Shown: positions 43,971 through 55,380 of the stretch, in pieces
How the letters are laid out: each line of letters opens with the position of its first letter
Numbering within the stretch: the first letter of the stretch is position 1
Assembly: GCF_024139115.2 (NCBI RefSeq)
Contig: NC_085140.1
Span: 292,359,293-292,423,292 of the forward strand
Source: Armigeres subalbatus
Lineage: Eukaryota; Arthropoda; Insecta; Diptera; Culicidae
Length of the DNA stretch: 64,000 nucleotides
Direction of reading: 5' to 3'
Program-made: the position numbers and the translations under genes
Notes under the pieces: model-generated
Databases searched by the model: none
What the model saw: the letters and a program-made list of their open reading frames with translations, nothing else
What the model was told of the DNA's origin: nothing

Positions 43971-46905
43971 ATGATGCTTTTATTGTATGAGATTATGAAA
44001 TCTGTTTCACAGTTCTTCAATTAATCAGAAGGCATGAGAGCCGGAGGGGCTCCTGGCCAATGGTCCGATCCTGAGTTTAAAATGGTGGGTGCCGAATCAA
44101 ATTGACAGATTTCTTATTTGAAAAGGACAAAACGTACATATAGAACATGACACTGAATGGGAGCCATATGATGGTCTCGTTGATGCTCGGATAAAGCCGG
44201 GAAAATTTAGGAGGGCGACATCGGTTTCTAGTCGTATGAAGAAAGCGAAAAAAATATAGTCTTCGTCATGACTTTGCAGCACGCAACACCTAGGGTAACC
44301 GGCGGTAATGTTGGCCCTGGATGTAACATTGGCTCATCACGCAAATTAATCAATATTTCAGCGATAATACGTCAATTTGTAGAGAGATATTAACCATCAC
44401 TTCTTAAGAAAAGTGTATCAAACATATATCTGCTTCATAACTCTAGATTTATACACTTCTTAAACTATTAAAAGCAATTATCTTGCGTGAAAAATCACTT
44501 TGACTCGGTTTATTAGCAGCCATGTTTCGTTGACTTATGCAGGCTGGCTGTGTTAGAGTTTTTCTTTTGCCCCATAAAAGAGTTTTCTGAATGAACATAC
44601 CTGCTTTCGCACATCAGATGAATGGATAACAACCACACTATGTCAGCTATCATTTTTATTTCACAATTTTCATTAGTATAGCGACATAATTACCCAAAAC
44701 TTTTTTGGACAATACTGGGGACACCCGTAGCCAAATGGTGGCATGCGCTTTCGATTTGTAGCACTACGTTAGTATAGGTGAAACTCTGAAATCAAAACAT
44801 TCTCACCAATAACCCGTACTGGAGAAAATAACTGAAAGCTGTAGATAGAATATCCGATGCTTGGGATTAGGATGCCAAGAATTTTTGTAAAAACAGGTTA
44901 AGTTTCATTCGCAAATTACATAACGTTAAACTCAACCCGAACCAAGCCTCTAGTAATGCTTCATGTATGGTAGGGTTCTAAAATTTATAAAGTCCTTAAC
45001 GCTCAGACAAGAACCTTCCCACTACCTAAAACGTCACGTAGTAAATGGGCCCTCATGATGCTTTTCTCGAATCACGATATAATCGCTTTCATTCGCAGGA
45101 CATACCAAAAATAATTGCCTACCTTACGGCTTCCAAACACGATTCAAGCAAAAGCGATTCAAGCATCAACCTTTCTTGGTTCGATACACCATTTTCTTCA
45201 TAATTTCGCAAATAAATGATTCAATTAGTGTAAGAATATTTAGTTTTATCATCTTAATAATAATAATAATAATAATAATAATTAATCTTAATAATGGAAA
45301 GATACAATGGATCATATGTTTCATTAGATAAACTTTCAACGTCATTTCATGAGATTAATTTCAAGTCAAATTACTTACTTTACTTACTTTCATCAATAAT
45401 AGATGGTCTTGAGTTCAGTCGATACCAAGGTATCTCAGTGACAAACATGTTACTGAGATAACTTGCGTATTTCACAGTAGAAGGGTATATCACAATAGTC
45501 CTAAAATCTGGACGCAGTGATCTTCACCCGACAAATGAGGGATAGAAGTCAAATTACTTGACAAATACCTTCATCATAATTTAGATTTATTATTGCTTGC
45601 AAAAAGTATTTTGATCTGTAAAATGATACCGAAAAAGTATTCTTTTAACTCGGGAAGTTGAAACACGTGAGAGTTTTGAGAGGATTCACAACAGCTGATC
45701 GATATAGAGAGGAGTGGAATCAAACGCACGTACCAATCATGAAATTTCAATGCAGGCAGAGTTAAAAACAAGCATCCTTTAATTGTATTTATTAATAATT
45801 GTGTAATAATATCAGGTAGTTGGCACAGTTTTAACTGTTTATGCACAGTACAAAGCAAGGAATTGCCTAGAATAAGTTTTACAATTGGCTTTCTTCAATA
45901 GTGCGTTATGCACCATCCCCACCTAAAGCATTGTTTACGTTTTGGAAAAAAGTTTCTTTGAGAGTATCGCGAGAGCGAGAGCAACACCACTGCCATGATT
46001 TCAACTAGCAGTAAATCTCAAAATTATGCGGCAGCCAATAATTAACGTATGTAATTTGTTTGAAGGCACAACATGAGTTTTCATTTTAATATAGTTTTCA
46101 TTTTTCTAAACTTGTAGCCCTTTTGCAATTGCAGTTTTTAATATAGTTTTCATTTTTCTAAACTTCTTCACTTGCAAATATGGTAAATATTTGGGAAATA
46201 AATGATTCATATAATAGTATTTTCGTTAGCATGTCCTTGGTAAGCGTGCTATTGGGGGAATCTGAAACGCACTCTCGCAATAGTGTGGTAGTATTTTACA
46301 TGGAACCAATTAGAATTCACGCTCAATAAGATGATTTGATTTTCTCTATTTGTTTGCATGCTGCCTTTATTCAACGCAAGCAAAATGACTGGTACTATAA
46401 ACAGCAACCCATCTTTATCTCTCGTATGTTCGAAATCAACACTCACTCGTCCCAAGTGGGCTGAAAAATTATCCACATGATAGGGACAAGGATGCCGACC
46501 TTTTGTCCATTTCTCTCGAGACTTTCGCTGGTTTAAATGAGATATTGCGGACATTCCTCGTCGTTTTTTGCTATTTGGCGTCAAAACCAAATGTAAGCAA
46601 GCCGGCTGGTGGAATAATTCTGGTTGCAAATGCAATATATAAAGATTTATAACGATAAATGTGCTCAACCGTAGCATAATGGGCCAAGGTTTGAGCCGTT
46701 ACCCCTATTTGGTTTTATCGCGCCACATGGCTATCACGAAGATAGTCGCGCAGTAAAAATTATGACGATTTCCAACTTCACTTCTTCACATAATTGATTG
46801 TACGACATTTTAGAAGAATGAAATATTTGTAGTTCATTATTTTTTCCACAACTGAGCTAATTCAATAGGAGGTTATGGCGGTGACTAATGATCTGGTTTT
46901 TCTCC
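43971..46905. other. Noncoding sequence, no gene seen
   Basis: Mostly AT-rich with a TAA microsatellite at 45254-45283 and a short TTAC run at 45374-45392. A 142-codon minus-strand frame at 46249-46677 has no recognisable motif and no neighbours, so I do not call it a gene. Confidence 0.4.
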
Positions 46906-46928
46906 ATTTTTTGCGCTAAAATAAAAAA

Positions 46929-47830
46929 GAGTGCGTGTTGGCTCTTGTTTCGGACGGCTGAACGATTGCGCGATTTGCCGAAATTTTGTAATTTGCATTG
47001 CGCGGCCGGTAGTAAAGTTAATTAGTTCAGTGCGTGTTGGCTCTTGTTTCGGACGGCCGTACGATCGCGCGATTTGCCGAAATTTTGAGATTTGCATTGC
47101 GCGGCCGGTAATGAAGTTAATTAGTTCAGTGCGTGTTGGCTGTTGTTTCGGACGGCCGAACGATCGCGCGATTTGCCGAAATTTTGTGATTTGCATTGCG
47201 CGGCCGGTAGTAAAGTTAATTAGATCAGTGCGTGTTGGCTCTTGTTTCGAACGGCCGAACGATCGCGCGATTTGCCGAAATTTTGTGTTTTGCATTGCGC
47301 GGCCGGTAGTAAAGATAATTAGTTCAGTGCGTGTTGGCTCTTGTTTCGAGTCAGCGGATCGACCGGTCGTCAAAGTTTAGTTTTGCTTTGTGCGGGTGAG
47401 TAAATAAATCAGAAAGTGTAAGTTTGTTTCTTATCCGGTCGTGTTTCTCCAGTAAGCGGATCGGCCGGTCGTCGAAGTTTAGTTTTGCTTTGTGCGGAAG
47501 GCAAAACGATCGGCCGGTCGTCGTAATTTTGTTCTGCTTTGCGCGGGTGAGTGAATAAATCAGAAAGTGAAAGTTTCAGACAGCGAGTGTTCTCGGTCTC
47601 TAGTAGCAACGAGAGTCGGACTAACAATCCTCCCCTTCCTATATGACCGTAAGGACGTGGCCGGCGCCGTTATTGACTTTAGATATTTGAGCTCCCGAAA
47701 CGTGTACATTGAGAATGGGTAGCTAGTCCCAAGCCCCATTTATTGTGTTCTCTGTACAATTTCGCAAGTTCTAGTCAATCACGGAGTAGCAACTACGAAT
47801 TGTGCGGTCATAATGCTCATGCTCATGCTC
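46929..47830 (+). mobile_element. 902-bp LINE-derived non-autonomous retroposon with promoter monomers
   Basis: A 23-base direct repeat (46906-46928 and 47831-47853, starting ATTTTTTGCGC) brackets the element. The 5' part is 4.2 tandem 99-base monomers, each junction carrying the initiator-like TTCAGTGCGTG (ATCAGTG in one). The element begins with one extra G followed by A46930, which corresponds to the initiator A of later monomers (47029, 47128 and so on). A second, shorter repeat (CGGTCGTC...GTTTAGTTTTGCTTTGTGCGG) fills 47345-47595. The 3' part (47600-47830) is the 3' UTR also found at 1815-2055 and ends in an ATGCTC tail. There is no protein-coding middle. Confidence 0.8.
46930..47345 (+). 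repeat. 99-bp tandem monomers (promoter-like)
   Basis: Copies start at 46930, 47029, 47128, 47227 and 47326 (partial), always exactly 99 bases apart. The words GTGCGTGTTGGCTCTTG, GCGCGATTTGCCGAAATTTT and GCGCGGCCGGTA recur in each. The 33-codon period is open on both strands, giving cysteine-bearing repeats on plus and K-Q-E-P-T-R-T repeats on minus. Because the array heads a retroposon, I read it as regulatory and not as protein. Confidence 0.9.
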
Positions 47831-47994
47831 ATTTTTTGCGCTAAAATAAAAAAAATAAACCTTGAAAATTTAAAAATGTCATAAAGTAATCATTGACGAG
47901 AGTTTTCAAACTAATCAAGAAGGTGAATAGATTCGAGAAATTATGTTGTTGAATAAAAAAAAATAGAAAATCATAATTCTAAAAAATCGAAAGA

Positions 47995-48225
47995 TTAAAG
48001 AAGGAAGAAGAAATAAGGAAGAAAGTAGAAAAAATAAAGAGAAGTAAAGGAACAATGAAAAATTAAATAGGAAGAAGAACGAGAAAAGAAGGAAGAAAAA
48101 GAAATAGGAAACAATAAAAAGCTGAAGGAGGTAGGAAAAATAAATAAGAAAGTAGAAGATGGAAAAAGGAAGAACAAAATTACCGTATACTTAGTATACG
48201 AGAAAGGCAAAAAGAAAGAAGAATA
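47995..48225. repeat. GGAAGAA-rich low-complexity sequence with one element end
   Basis: Purine-rich (AAGGAAGAAG, AAATAGGAAG) for about 190 bases, then TACCGTATACTTAGTATACG and AGAAAGGCAAAA at 48181-48212, an isolated end of the GCCTTTCTCG family. Confidence 0.6.
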
Positions 48226-49005
48226 GACATAAATTTCTCACATTCAAATTTTCATTTTTCTCACTTCATTTTTTTGCCTTCTAACTCCTTATTTCTCACT
48301 ACTAACTTTTTATTTTTCAAATCTCATTTATCACTTCTTATGATTCACTAATCACTACTCTATTCACACTCTTTGTTTATAATTTTCCATTTCTTACTAC
48401 TTACTTCTCACTTGTTATTTTTTGTTCCTCACTTCTCGATTATTACTATTCATTTCTCTCATTTCACATCGCGCTTCACAGATCTCTTTTCTACTTCGAC
48501 GAAAAAAGAAGGAAGATAGGAGAATGAGAAAAAATGGATGGAAAATTATTAATTCTCTCTTGTCACCTCCCACTTCACATTCATTATTTCTCATATCTCA
48601 CTTCTCATTATTTACTACTAGTTTCTTATTATTTACTACTTGCATTATTTTTAACCTTCTTTTCGCTTCTCAATTCTAATTTCTCGTTTCTCACATATTA
48701 CTTTCCCTACTTACTTCTCGATTCTTGGTTCTCACTTCTTTTATCGCATTTCTCACTACTACACTACTGCCTCTCAATACTTATTTCTTACTTCGCTCTT
48801 CGCACTACTCGCTTCTAGCTCCTCACTCCTCATTTCGCACTTCTCAATTCCCACGTTTCATTTTTTACTTCTCACCCCTAATTTGTTACTTCTGATTTCT
48901 CACATCTTATCCTTATGTGAAATGTGAATTTAGAAATGTCTCATTATTTACTTTTCGCTTTATACTTCACAATTCTCATTACTCACTTCTCGTTTCTTAC
49001 TTTGC
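48226..49005. repeat. TCTCACTTCTCA satellite
   Basis: Irregular repeats of CTCACTTC, TCTCATTTC, TTACTTCTCAC with no fixed period, the reverse-complement orientation of the GTGAGAAG satellite at 62870-63700. Apparent frames rich in F, L, S and H are artefacts. Confidence 0.8.
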
Positions 49006-49008
49006 ACC

Positions 49009-50836
49009 AGTGCACTATGATCCAGGATACAGATTTACCCGGAAAGATGCATTTTACGCCAGAACAATATTTTTAAGAAAAAATGTGTTGTTCTACAAAA
49101 TTGTTCGGAAAAGTAAGGCCATAATTATGGTGCTGTCAAAAAATAGGGTGGTCTATTATATACAGACCCCTTTCGATTTTGGCAATATTAGGTTTAAGCA
49201 ACATTCGGTTTTGGTAACATTCGATTTTGGCAACACAAATTTATTCTCTATTTTTTTTTTATATTGCTTGTAAACCACGTAAATATCCTAATCCTCATAA
49301 TAAAAATGAGTAGACCCCTAAACCGGCGTAAAAAAATGTTCAAAAAGCGGGTAATTTTTTTTTTCAATTGAGACGTCTAAATATCAAAATTTTCGTAAAA
49401 AAAATTGGTGGCCCTGAAACCGACGAAAAAAAATAATAAAAAAAACGCGTAAAAAATGTTAGTGTAAACGTTTAGATTTCAAAATTCGCGTAAAAAAGGG
49501 TCCCGGTGTGTCTAGCGTCACGAAAAGTGAAGAAATGTATCATAAGTATCATGAGAAAACAAAAACCATTCGATTTTGGCAACATTCGATTTTAGCAACA
49601 TAAATGTTCCGAACGTGTTGCCAAAATCGAATGGGGTCTGCGAAGAAAATATTTTTTTTTATTTCTCGGAATACTGACATCTAATGTTCTACAAAGTTGT
49701 AGCGCAGCTTATTCCAATTAATTATTTCATTATTCCAAAATCCAAAATATATTCCAAAGAACAGTATTTTTGATCTACTTTTTTGATTTCGATTTTCCGG
49801 AAAAGTCGTCTTCAGGTGGCTTTTAGAGCTCAAAAAAAAATGCAACTTTTGATGAGCTCAATATCTTTTTCCGTTCAAAAGTTATATTCGTTTAACTGAC
49901 AAAATAACATGTTTTTTTAAAGTTGATGTTTTCGATTAAAGCTAACTAAAAAAATGGAGATATGCTATTTTTATATCTCAAGTTTGACCAAAGTCTTTTT
50001 TTTTCTAAAGTAAGTTGATATAACTCGACAACGGAAGATGTTCGATATTCTTATAGCAAAACACGTGTTTTGAAAATCCCCAAAAATCTTCAGAAGGTAA
50101 AATTTGTGAAAAAAAAAATCTACATCTTTGACACTTTTTATAAGTTTTATCATTATCACCCTTTTGCTAGATTAACGAGAAAAGATGCATTTTCGGCCTA
50201 AACTATACTTTTAAGAAAAAGTTGTTCTGGATTCTTGGGCTCATATTATAGAGTTATCGAAAAACAGGGTGGGCCATTTTATAAAAATGTAAAAAAAGGT
50301 TTTTTTTGTTTTACTGAATATTGACATAAAGCGTTCTACAAAATTGTAGCGCAACTTTTTCCAAACAACTTTGCTAAATAATTTTTTTCTGTAGCACTTA
50401 AGCTCACATCCTTAGAGCGATTTTACTTACTTGGATTAGGATGTCCCTAAAAAATAGTATTTTTGATCTATTTCTTTTTTTTTCGATTTTTCGGAAAAGT
50501 CGTTTTGGGTGACTTTTAGAGCTAAAAAAATGCATTTTTTATGGGTAAATATGCTCAATATCTTTTGTTGATCGAAAGCTATGCTACAGAAAAAGCTTTC
50601 ATAGCTAAATTTATTAAAATAAGCTGCGCTACAACTTTGTAGTGCATTACATGTCAGTGTTCCGAGAAATAAGAAAAATATTTTTATTTTTTTATGTATA
50701 ACGGGGCACCCTATTTTTGGATATTCTTCACTTTTCCGAACAATTTTGAAGAACAACTTTTTTTTCTAAAATAAATAGTTTAGGCGTAAAATGCATCTTT
50801 ACGCATAAATCTCTATCCTGGACCATAGTGCAGTGT
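49009..50836. mobile_element. 1.8-kb TIR element with repeated internal ends
   Basis: The left end CAGTGCACTATGATCCAGG (from 49008) pairs with the right end, whose reverse complement is CACTGCACTATGGTCCAGG (ending 50836). Similarity continues for more than 100 bases (GATGCATTTTACGCC, GTTGTTCT, TTGTTCGGAAAAGT). A third, direct copy of the inner terminal region starts at about 50168. No transposase or clear target duplication. A smaller MITE is nested at 49163-49640. Confidence 0.65.
49163..49640. mobile_element. Nested MITE with CAGACCCC ends
   Basis: The left end CAGACCCCTTTCGATTTTGG is mirrored by the right end, whose reverse complement reads CAGACCCCATTCGATTTTGG. Extra copies of TTCGATTTTGGCAAC lie at 49175-49236 and 49569-49600. 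It splits a sequence that is continuous in the related part at 50270-50300 of the host element. Confidence 0.7.
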
Positions 50837-50954
50837 TGGCAAAAACTAAAAATCTTAAAGCTCACGAACGATTCCAATCAATCTTCTCGTAGTAATTCCC
50901 GTAGGTTTCCTTTAGTTTATCTTTGTTAAAAATAATGAAGTGGCGTATGTCAAA

Positions 50955-52200
50955 AACATCCATCCGTTTGGCCAATCATTACGGCCAAACAACTTTTTCG
51001 GTCAAATGGCCAGTCGGACGAACGACATTTTGGCCGTATGTCCATTTCGGATGAATAAAATGGTCGACCAGATGCGTTTTGGCCTAAACGTTTGTTTGCC
51101 CAAATGACATATGCGGGCAAACACTTACGGCCAAGTGGCTTTCAGCCAAGTTATCTTACCTATCATCTAACCGAAAGTCATTCGGCGAAACACCATTTAT
51201 TTAAATGCCACTTGGCTGAATAACACGTTAGGTCGATAGTCATTTAGTTAATTCCATTAGGCCGAATTAAACGTTTGTCCGAAACGGTATTAGGTCGGAA
51301 ATGGTTTGACCGAAAATTACAACTGACAGAAAGCGACAAACAGACGAAATGCACATTCGGCCGAACTGATAATTTGGCAGAGAAGTTATATGCCCTAAAA
51401 ATTCATTTGACTGAAAATGTCATTTGGCGGAAATGGTCGTTTGACAGAAAAGGTCATTTGACCGAATAGATTATTTGACCGAAAATGCCATTTGGTAGAA
51501 GTCGTCATTTGGCAGAGAGAGCCATTTGGCAAAAAAATGTCTTTTCTGCAAAACACACTTTGCGGCCAAATGACCGATCGGCTAAACGGCTGTTTTGGCA
51601 AAATGACCAAATCAGCAGAACGACAATTTCGGCCGAATGCTCATCTCAGCCAAATTTCTGTCCCTCGATCATTTCAGCCAATTGAGGTATTCGGCCAATG
51701 ACATTTTCGGCATAATAATTTTAGGCAAGATGGCTTGTTTGGTTTGGTTTGTTTTCTCAAATGACCTTATTAACCAACAATTTTTGCTATATGAGCTATA
51801 TCATATAAGTGCTTTATTCACCTCCAATGTTTGTTGGGTCGTAGCCTTCGGCAAAATGGCTTTCTACCAAAATATTCTTCTCCGTTATAAAATTATATTT
51901 CTTCCAGTAACTTTTTGTAATTTAACGGGAAATACTTCGAAATATACACTTGAAGTTGTCTATCGGGAAATAGTATTGACTTTTTAAAGAAAATCATTGG
52001 TATTCCCACGAAAAAATCTCTGGAATTCTAACGTGGTGTTCATTCGAATAAATGTCCTTCCGACAAATGTCCATTCGACTCAATATCCATTTGACCAAAA
52101 AAATGTCCTTTGACCAATGTCCTTCGATGTCCTTTCGAATCAACGTCATTCGACTAAACGTCATTCGACAAACTATCCAAAAGCCGTTTAGAAAAGCCCC
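50955..52200. repeat. Diverged GGCCAAATGACATTTCGGCC minisatellite
   Basis: Units of about 18-20 bases on the theme GGCCAAATG / CATTTGGCCGAAA, in both orientations, at 50955-51735. After a break (51740-52020) a related run AAATGTCCATTCGAC / AACGTCATTCGAC occupies 52030-52180. This is the same family as the fold-back arms. Frames of 60-116 codons here are artefacts. Confidence 0.7.
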
Positions 52201-53540
52201 CAAGCAAACAACGACAACGATCTACGTAGCTGAATAAAATGGATGCTGAATAATCCACTAGGCAGATTTTATTTCAGCATTTGATCCAACTAATATTCCA
52301 CTTGGCCTATTTATTTGTTTACTACCTTTATTTGACATCGAACTAACGTTTTCGTTTTATCACATTTCAGCACATAGACCAATGCATTGTGACGTAGGTT
52401 GACAGTTCACAGAGCTTTTTCACCAGGACTTAGTCTCCGGCGAAGCTTCCGATAAAATTGTTTCGTCATTTTATTCGCATGTAGATGTCCGTTGCGATTG
52501 ATTTCATGCTGAATGCAAAGAATATCACTGAAATATTCTGATCACAGCAATTTTAAAATAAAAATATGAATTTTAATTTTCCACTCATCGATTTTTCTTC
52601 TAACACCTTAATTTAGTTTCAGTCAATAAAATTCCTAACAGAACCCGCCAGTAAAATTCATGTCTGAAATGATGTTATAAGTCCAATATGAAGTAAAGCA
52701 CGAGATCGAGTTATAGACTACTTCAATTCCAACCAAATTCCTGAAGGTATATAAACATTTAGGAACCGGAAATTGAACAACTCAAACAAACGTATGTGTT
52801 TACCTTCAAATCAATTTATGGCATTCATAAATTATTTATTGCTTTCTAAAAAGTTGAGTTCAATTCATGCAGAACTCCACCATGAAGTGCACTAACGCAT
52901 CAACTTTCAATCCGTACACGTCAATTTGTCACAGGGTACGGATTGGTTGGCGAGTCGTCTCCTTCTAAGTATGACTGCCGCACGTTCATCGTTCGGAAAG
53001 GTTGATCTGTTTGCTCTTTTATTTATAAAATGTCAGTAAAGATCAACAGGCGCACAACGACGATGACAAAAACAACAACAGCAACAGCAAGAACACAGTA
53101 AGGAAAGAACACGAAAAGACAAACATCACCGACCGGAGACCGGACAGCGAGCCCGCGGGCTGCCCCGCTAAGAACCTGGTCAAGTTTCGGCGATCAACGA
53201 CGATGGCAACAACAACACGATCAACGATCGTCATCATAGGCATCCACTACCACGTTCACCGTAGTGTGATAGAGAAATGGCTGAAATATTACGACCCACG
53301 GGAAACAAGAAATTTTCCATAGAACATTTAAATGTTTTCAGTAGGAAATCGGTGTGGAAGTAATTGATAAACATAAAATTTCTAGTTGTATTTTAAAATC
53401 CAGAAGATATCGGTCATTTTAAATATCTAAGTTGTAATGAAAAGCACAAAAATTTTCATTGGAAAAATACAATTTCCCATAATGCATAAAATAAAATTCG
53501 TATTAAATGGTCTGTGATTTTTTTTCCAATCTATGTACAT
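52201..53540. other. Noncoding sequence with a GC-rich patch
   Basis: AT-rich to 52900, then balanced at 52930-53260 with CAACAACAGCAACAG-type triplets (about 53069-53092). No recognised gene. Confidence 0.4.
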
Positions 53541-53619
53541 AAAAATGAATTTCTATCTGTCTGAACCATATGGGCTCGGAAACTACTGAACCGATCGGCG
53601 TGAAAATTTGTATGCAGAG

Positions 53620-53913
53620 AAAAATATATTAGCTCTTTTAGTGGAATGTATTCAAACGTCTAAGACGAATTAAGTACTCTCCATTTAATTCCACCAGTTA
53701 ATTTTCGTTATCTTTGCAGATACGTATTTCGACCACAACTGTGTGGTCGTCTTCAGTGTCTCGTACTTGACTCGACTTGCTCGACTCGACAAGTCGAGTC
53801 AAGTACGAGACACTGAAGACGACCACACAGTTGTGGTCGAAATACGTATCTGCAAAGCTAACGAAAATTAACTGGTGGAATTAAATGGAGAGTACTTAAT
53901 TCGTCTTAGACGG
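53620..53913. mobile_element. Fold-back insertion with 12-bp target duplication and hammerhead-like cores
   Basis: TTGTATGCAGAG is present at 53608-53619 and 53914-53925. The arms 53657-53775 and 53790-53912 are almost perfect inverted repeats with a short loop of CTCGACTCGACAAG. Each arm holds CTGAAGA, a CGACCACA/TGTGGTCG stem and GAAATACGTATC (right arm about 53811-53850). Inverted arms, a roughly 12-base duplication and a hammerhead-like motif together recall Penelope-like elements; no RT is present. Confidence 0.75.
53811..53850 (+). ncRNA. Hammerhead-ribozyme-like core (unproven)
   Basis: CTGAAGA fits the conserved CUGANGA box. An eight-pair stem with a CAGT loop follows, then GAAA, then a four-pair palindromic helix ATAC-GTAT and C, the layout of a type I hammerhead with minimal stem III. 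Only two base pairs of the expected stem I can be drawn, so activity is doubtful without dimer or tertiary contacts. The mirror copy is on the minus strand of the left arm. Confidence 0.35.
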
Positions 53914-54227
53914 TTGTATGCAGAGGTTTTTGAGACCGGGGAAGGTTTTTAAGAGGGTTCGATACTCCTCCCCGCTTTGTAAAGGGGGGCTCTCATACAA
54001 ATGAAACACTAATTTCTTCATAACTCGAGAATTAATCAAGCAAATGGAACCAAATCTAGCATGTGGAGGCTTTGGAAAGGAAGATATGTTTCTGTGGTGG
54101 TACGAAGCCCCTCCCGGTTCTAAAAAAGGGGGCTCCCATACAAATGAAACAGACATTTCTGCAAAACTCGAGAACTAATCAGAGAATAAATCACTTTTAG
54201 GCGAAACGAAGTTAGTCGGGTCTGCTA

Positions 54228-54743
54228 CACGTAAAATAATTCAATGTTATTTATTATTAAGATTTCTAATACTTTTTTGCCAAAGCAGGCGCTTAATGAT
54301 ATGTATAAGAAAAAACTTACACTGCCAAAAATATCTATATAACATGTATGTGTCGCCGTTATAATTTTTTGCAATAGCTCCACCCTAATATAATCGATAT
54401 AGAACCACACATAAATTAAATAATTGCTAATTCAAGACAACACATAAAGTTTATTTGGATATATAGTTTATTATTTGTTTGCAAGGAGAATGGTTATGTG
54501 TGCGCTGATATACATACATCATAAGTTAAATCTAAGGATTTTTGCCAATAAATATGTATATGATTTTTAGTACCTTGTGTATACATCGCATTAGTCACAT
54601 ACATTCCAAAACATATACTTTTCATTAACTTACGAATGTTATTAGCTTTTTGATATTAGATCATTCATTAGGTGGCATAATGAAGAGTATAAGTATTTTC
54701 GAATGGTTTTTTGCCATAACATATAAGGTTATTTTTTTACGTG
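54228..54743. mobile_element. 516-bp TA-flanked MITE with CACGTAAAATAA ends
   Basis: The left end CACGTAAAATAATTC and right end TTATTTTTTTACGTG are terminal inverted repeats. TA is duplicated at 54226-54227 and 54744-54745. AT-rich core, no transposase. Similar style to the 11827-12420 element (CACG start, TA target). Confidence 0.75.
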
Positions 54744-54813
54744 TAGTGATAAATAAAAATATTTTTCCATCAAAAATAATAGAATAAACGCTTATGAAAA
54801 ATTTACTTTCTCG

Positions 54814-55033
54814 CAGGGTTTGAAAAAAATTATCTTCCTTTTACTTCCACTATTTTGTTTTTACGTGTCTTCATAAATACGTCCACTACTTGTAGACATC
54901 TTCAGTGTGTTGTTTATCGACGATAAACAACACACTGAAAATGTCCACAAGTAGTGGACGAAATACGTATTTGTGAAGACACGTAAATACAAAATAGTGG
55001 AAGTAAAAGGAAGATTTTTTTTTTCAAACCCTG
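54814..55033. mobile_element. 220-bp near-perfect palindrome, diverged relative of the 53.6-kb fold-back
   Basis: CAGGGTTTGAAAAAAA at the left is matched by TTTTCAAACCCTG at the right, and pairing runs to a tip near 54920. The inner part has the same order as the other fold-back: CTGAAAA, stem GTCCAC/GTGGAC, GAAATACGTATT on plus (about 54935-54972). On minus, the left arm keeps CTGAAGA but has lost GAAA. Two loci thus share the module with different sequences. Confidence 0.7.
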
Positions 55034-55380
55034 TAACATTTTCCCCTAAGACGCTCAACATTAATTATTAATTACTTTCTCGAATGTTTAGAGAATTTTT
55101 TCTAATGTCTAATGTCTATTATTTTGTTTATATTTTTCCAACTCCTATGAAAAAATGTGGTAAATTAAGTCATTATCGCAACTTTTGTTTCAATTGTAAA
55201 TTTTGTAAATTTTTTTTTTTTTTGTAATTTTAGAATTTGTTAATTTTTTTAAGGTTTAGCGAAAATTTCGTAAAGTTCGCTTTCTTTATTGGCAGTTTTT
55301 TTACCTTTCAAGGAAAATATACATTTTTTATGGAGCGTCAATCATGCTGCCATAGATAAACATACGAATGGTCGCGGTTT
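55034..55380. other. AT-rich noncoding spacer
   Basis: T-rich runs at 55210-55225 and no gene recognised. Confidence 0.4.

Larger units (their letters stand above)
53545..54190. repeat. Dispersed element with about 142-bp internal repeat, split by a fold-back
   Basis: GATCGGCGTGAAAATTTG, ending in a TATGCAGAG word, leads into G-run-containing units. CATACAAATGAAACA with AACTCGAGAA occurs at 53995-54030 and again at 54138-54172. It is built like the 165-bp-unit element at 32892-33705 (microsatellite-like start, then tandem units). The fold-back at 53620-53913 interrupts it. Confidence 0.6.

Noticed and set aside
46249..46677. 142-codon minus-strand frame as a host gene
   Set aside because: No recognisable domain, no splice or promoter context, and composition like the neighbouring noncoding DNA.
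46885..47380. Cysteine-repeat or K-Q-E-P-T-R repeat protein
   Set aside because: The 99-base monomers head a retroposon with target duplication, so a regulatory role is more likely; opposite strands are equally open.
53657..53912. Ordinary TA- or 8-bp-targeted MITE
   Set aside because: The flanking duplication is 12 bases and the element extends 37 bases beyond the left arm, which does not fit a simple terminal-inverted-repeat transposon.
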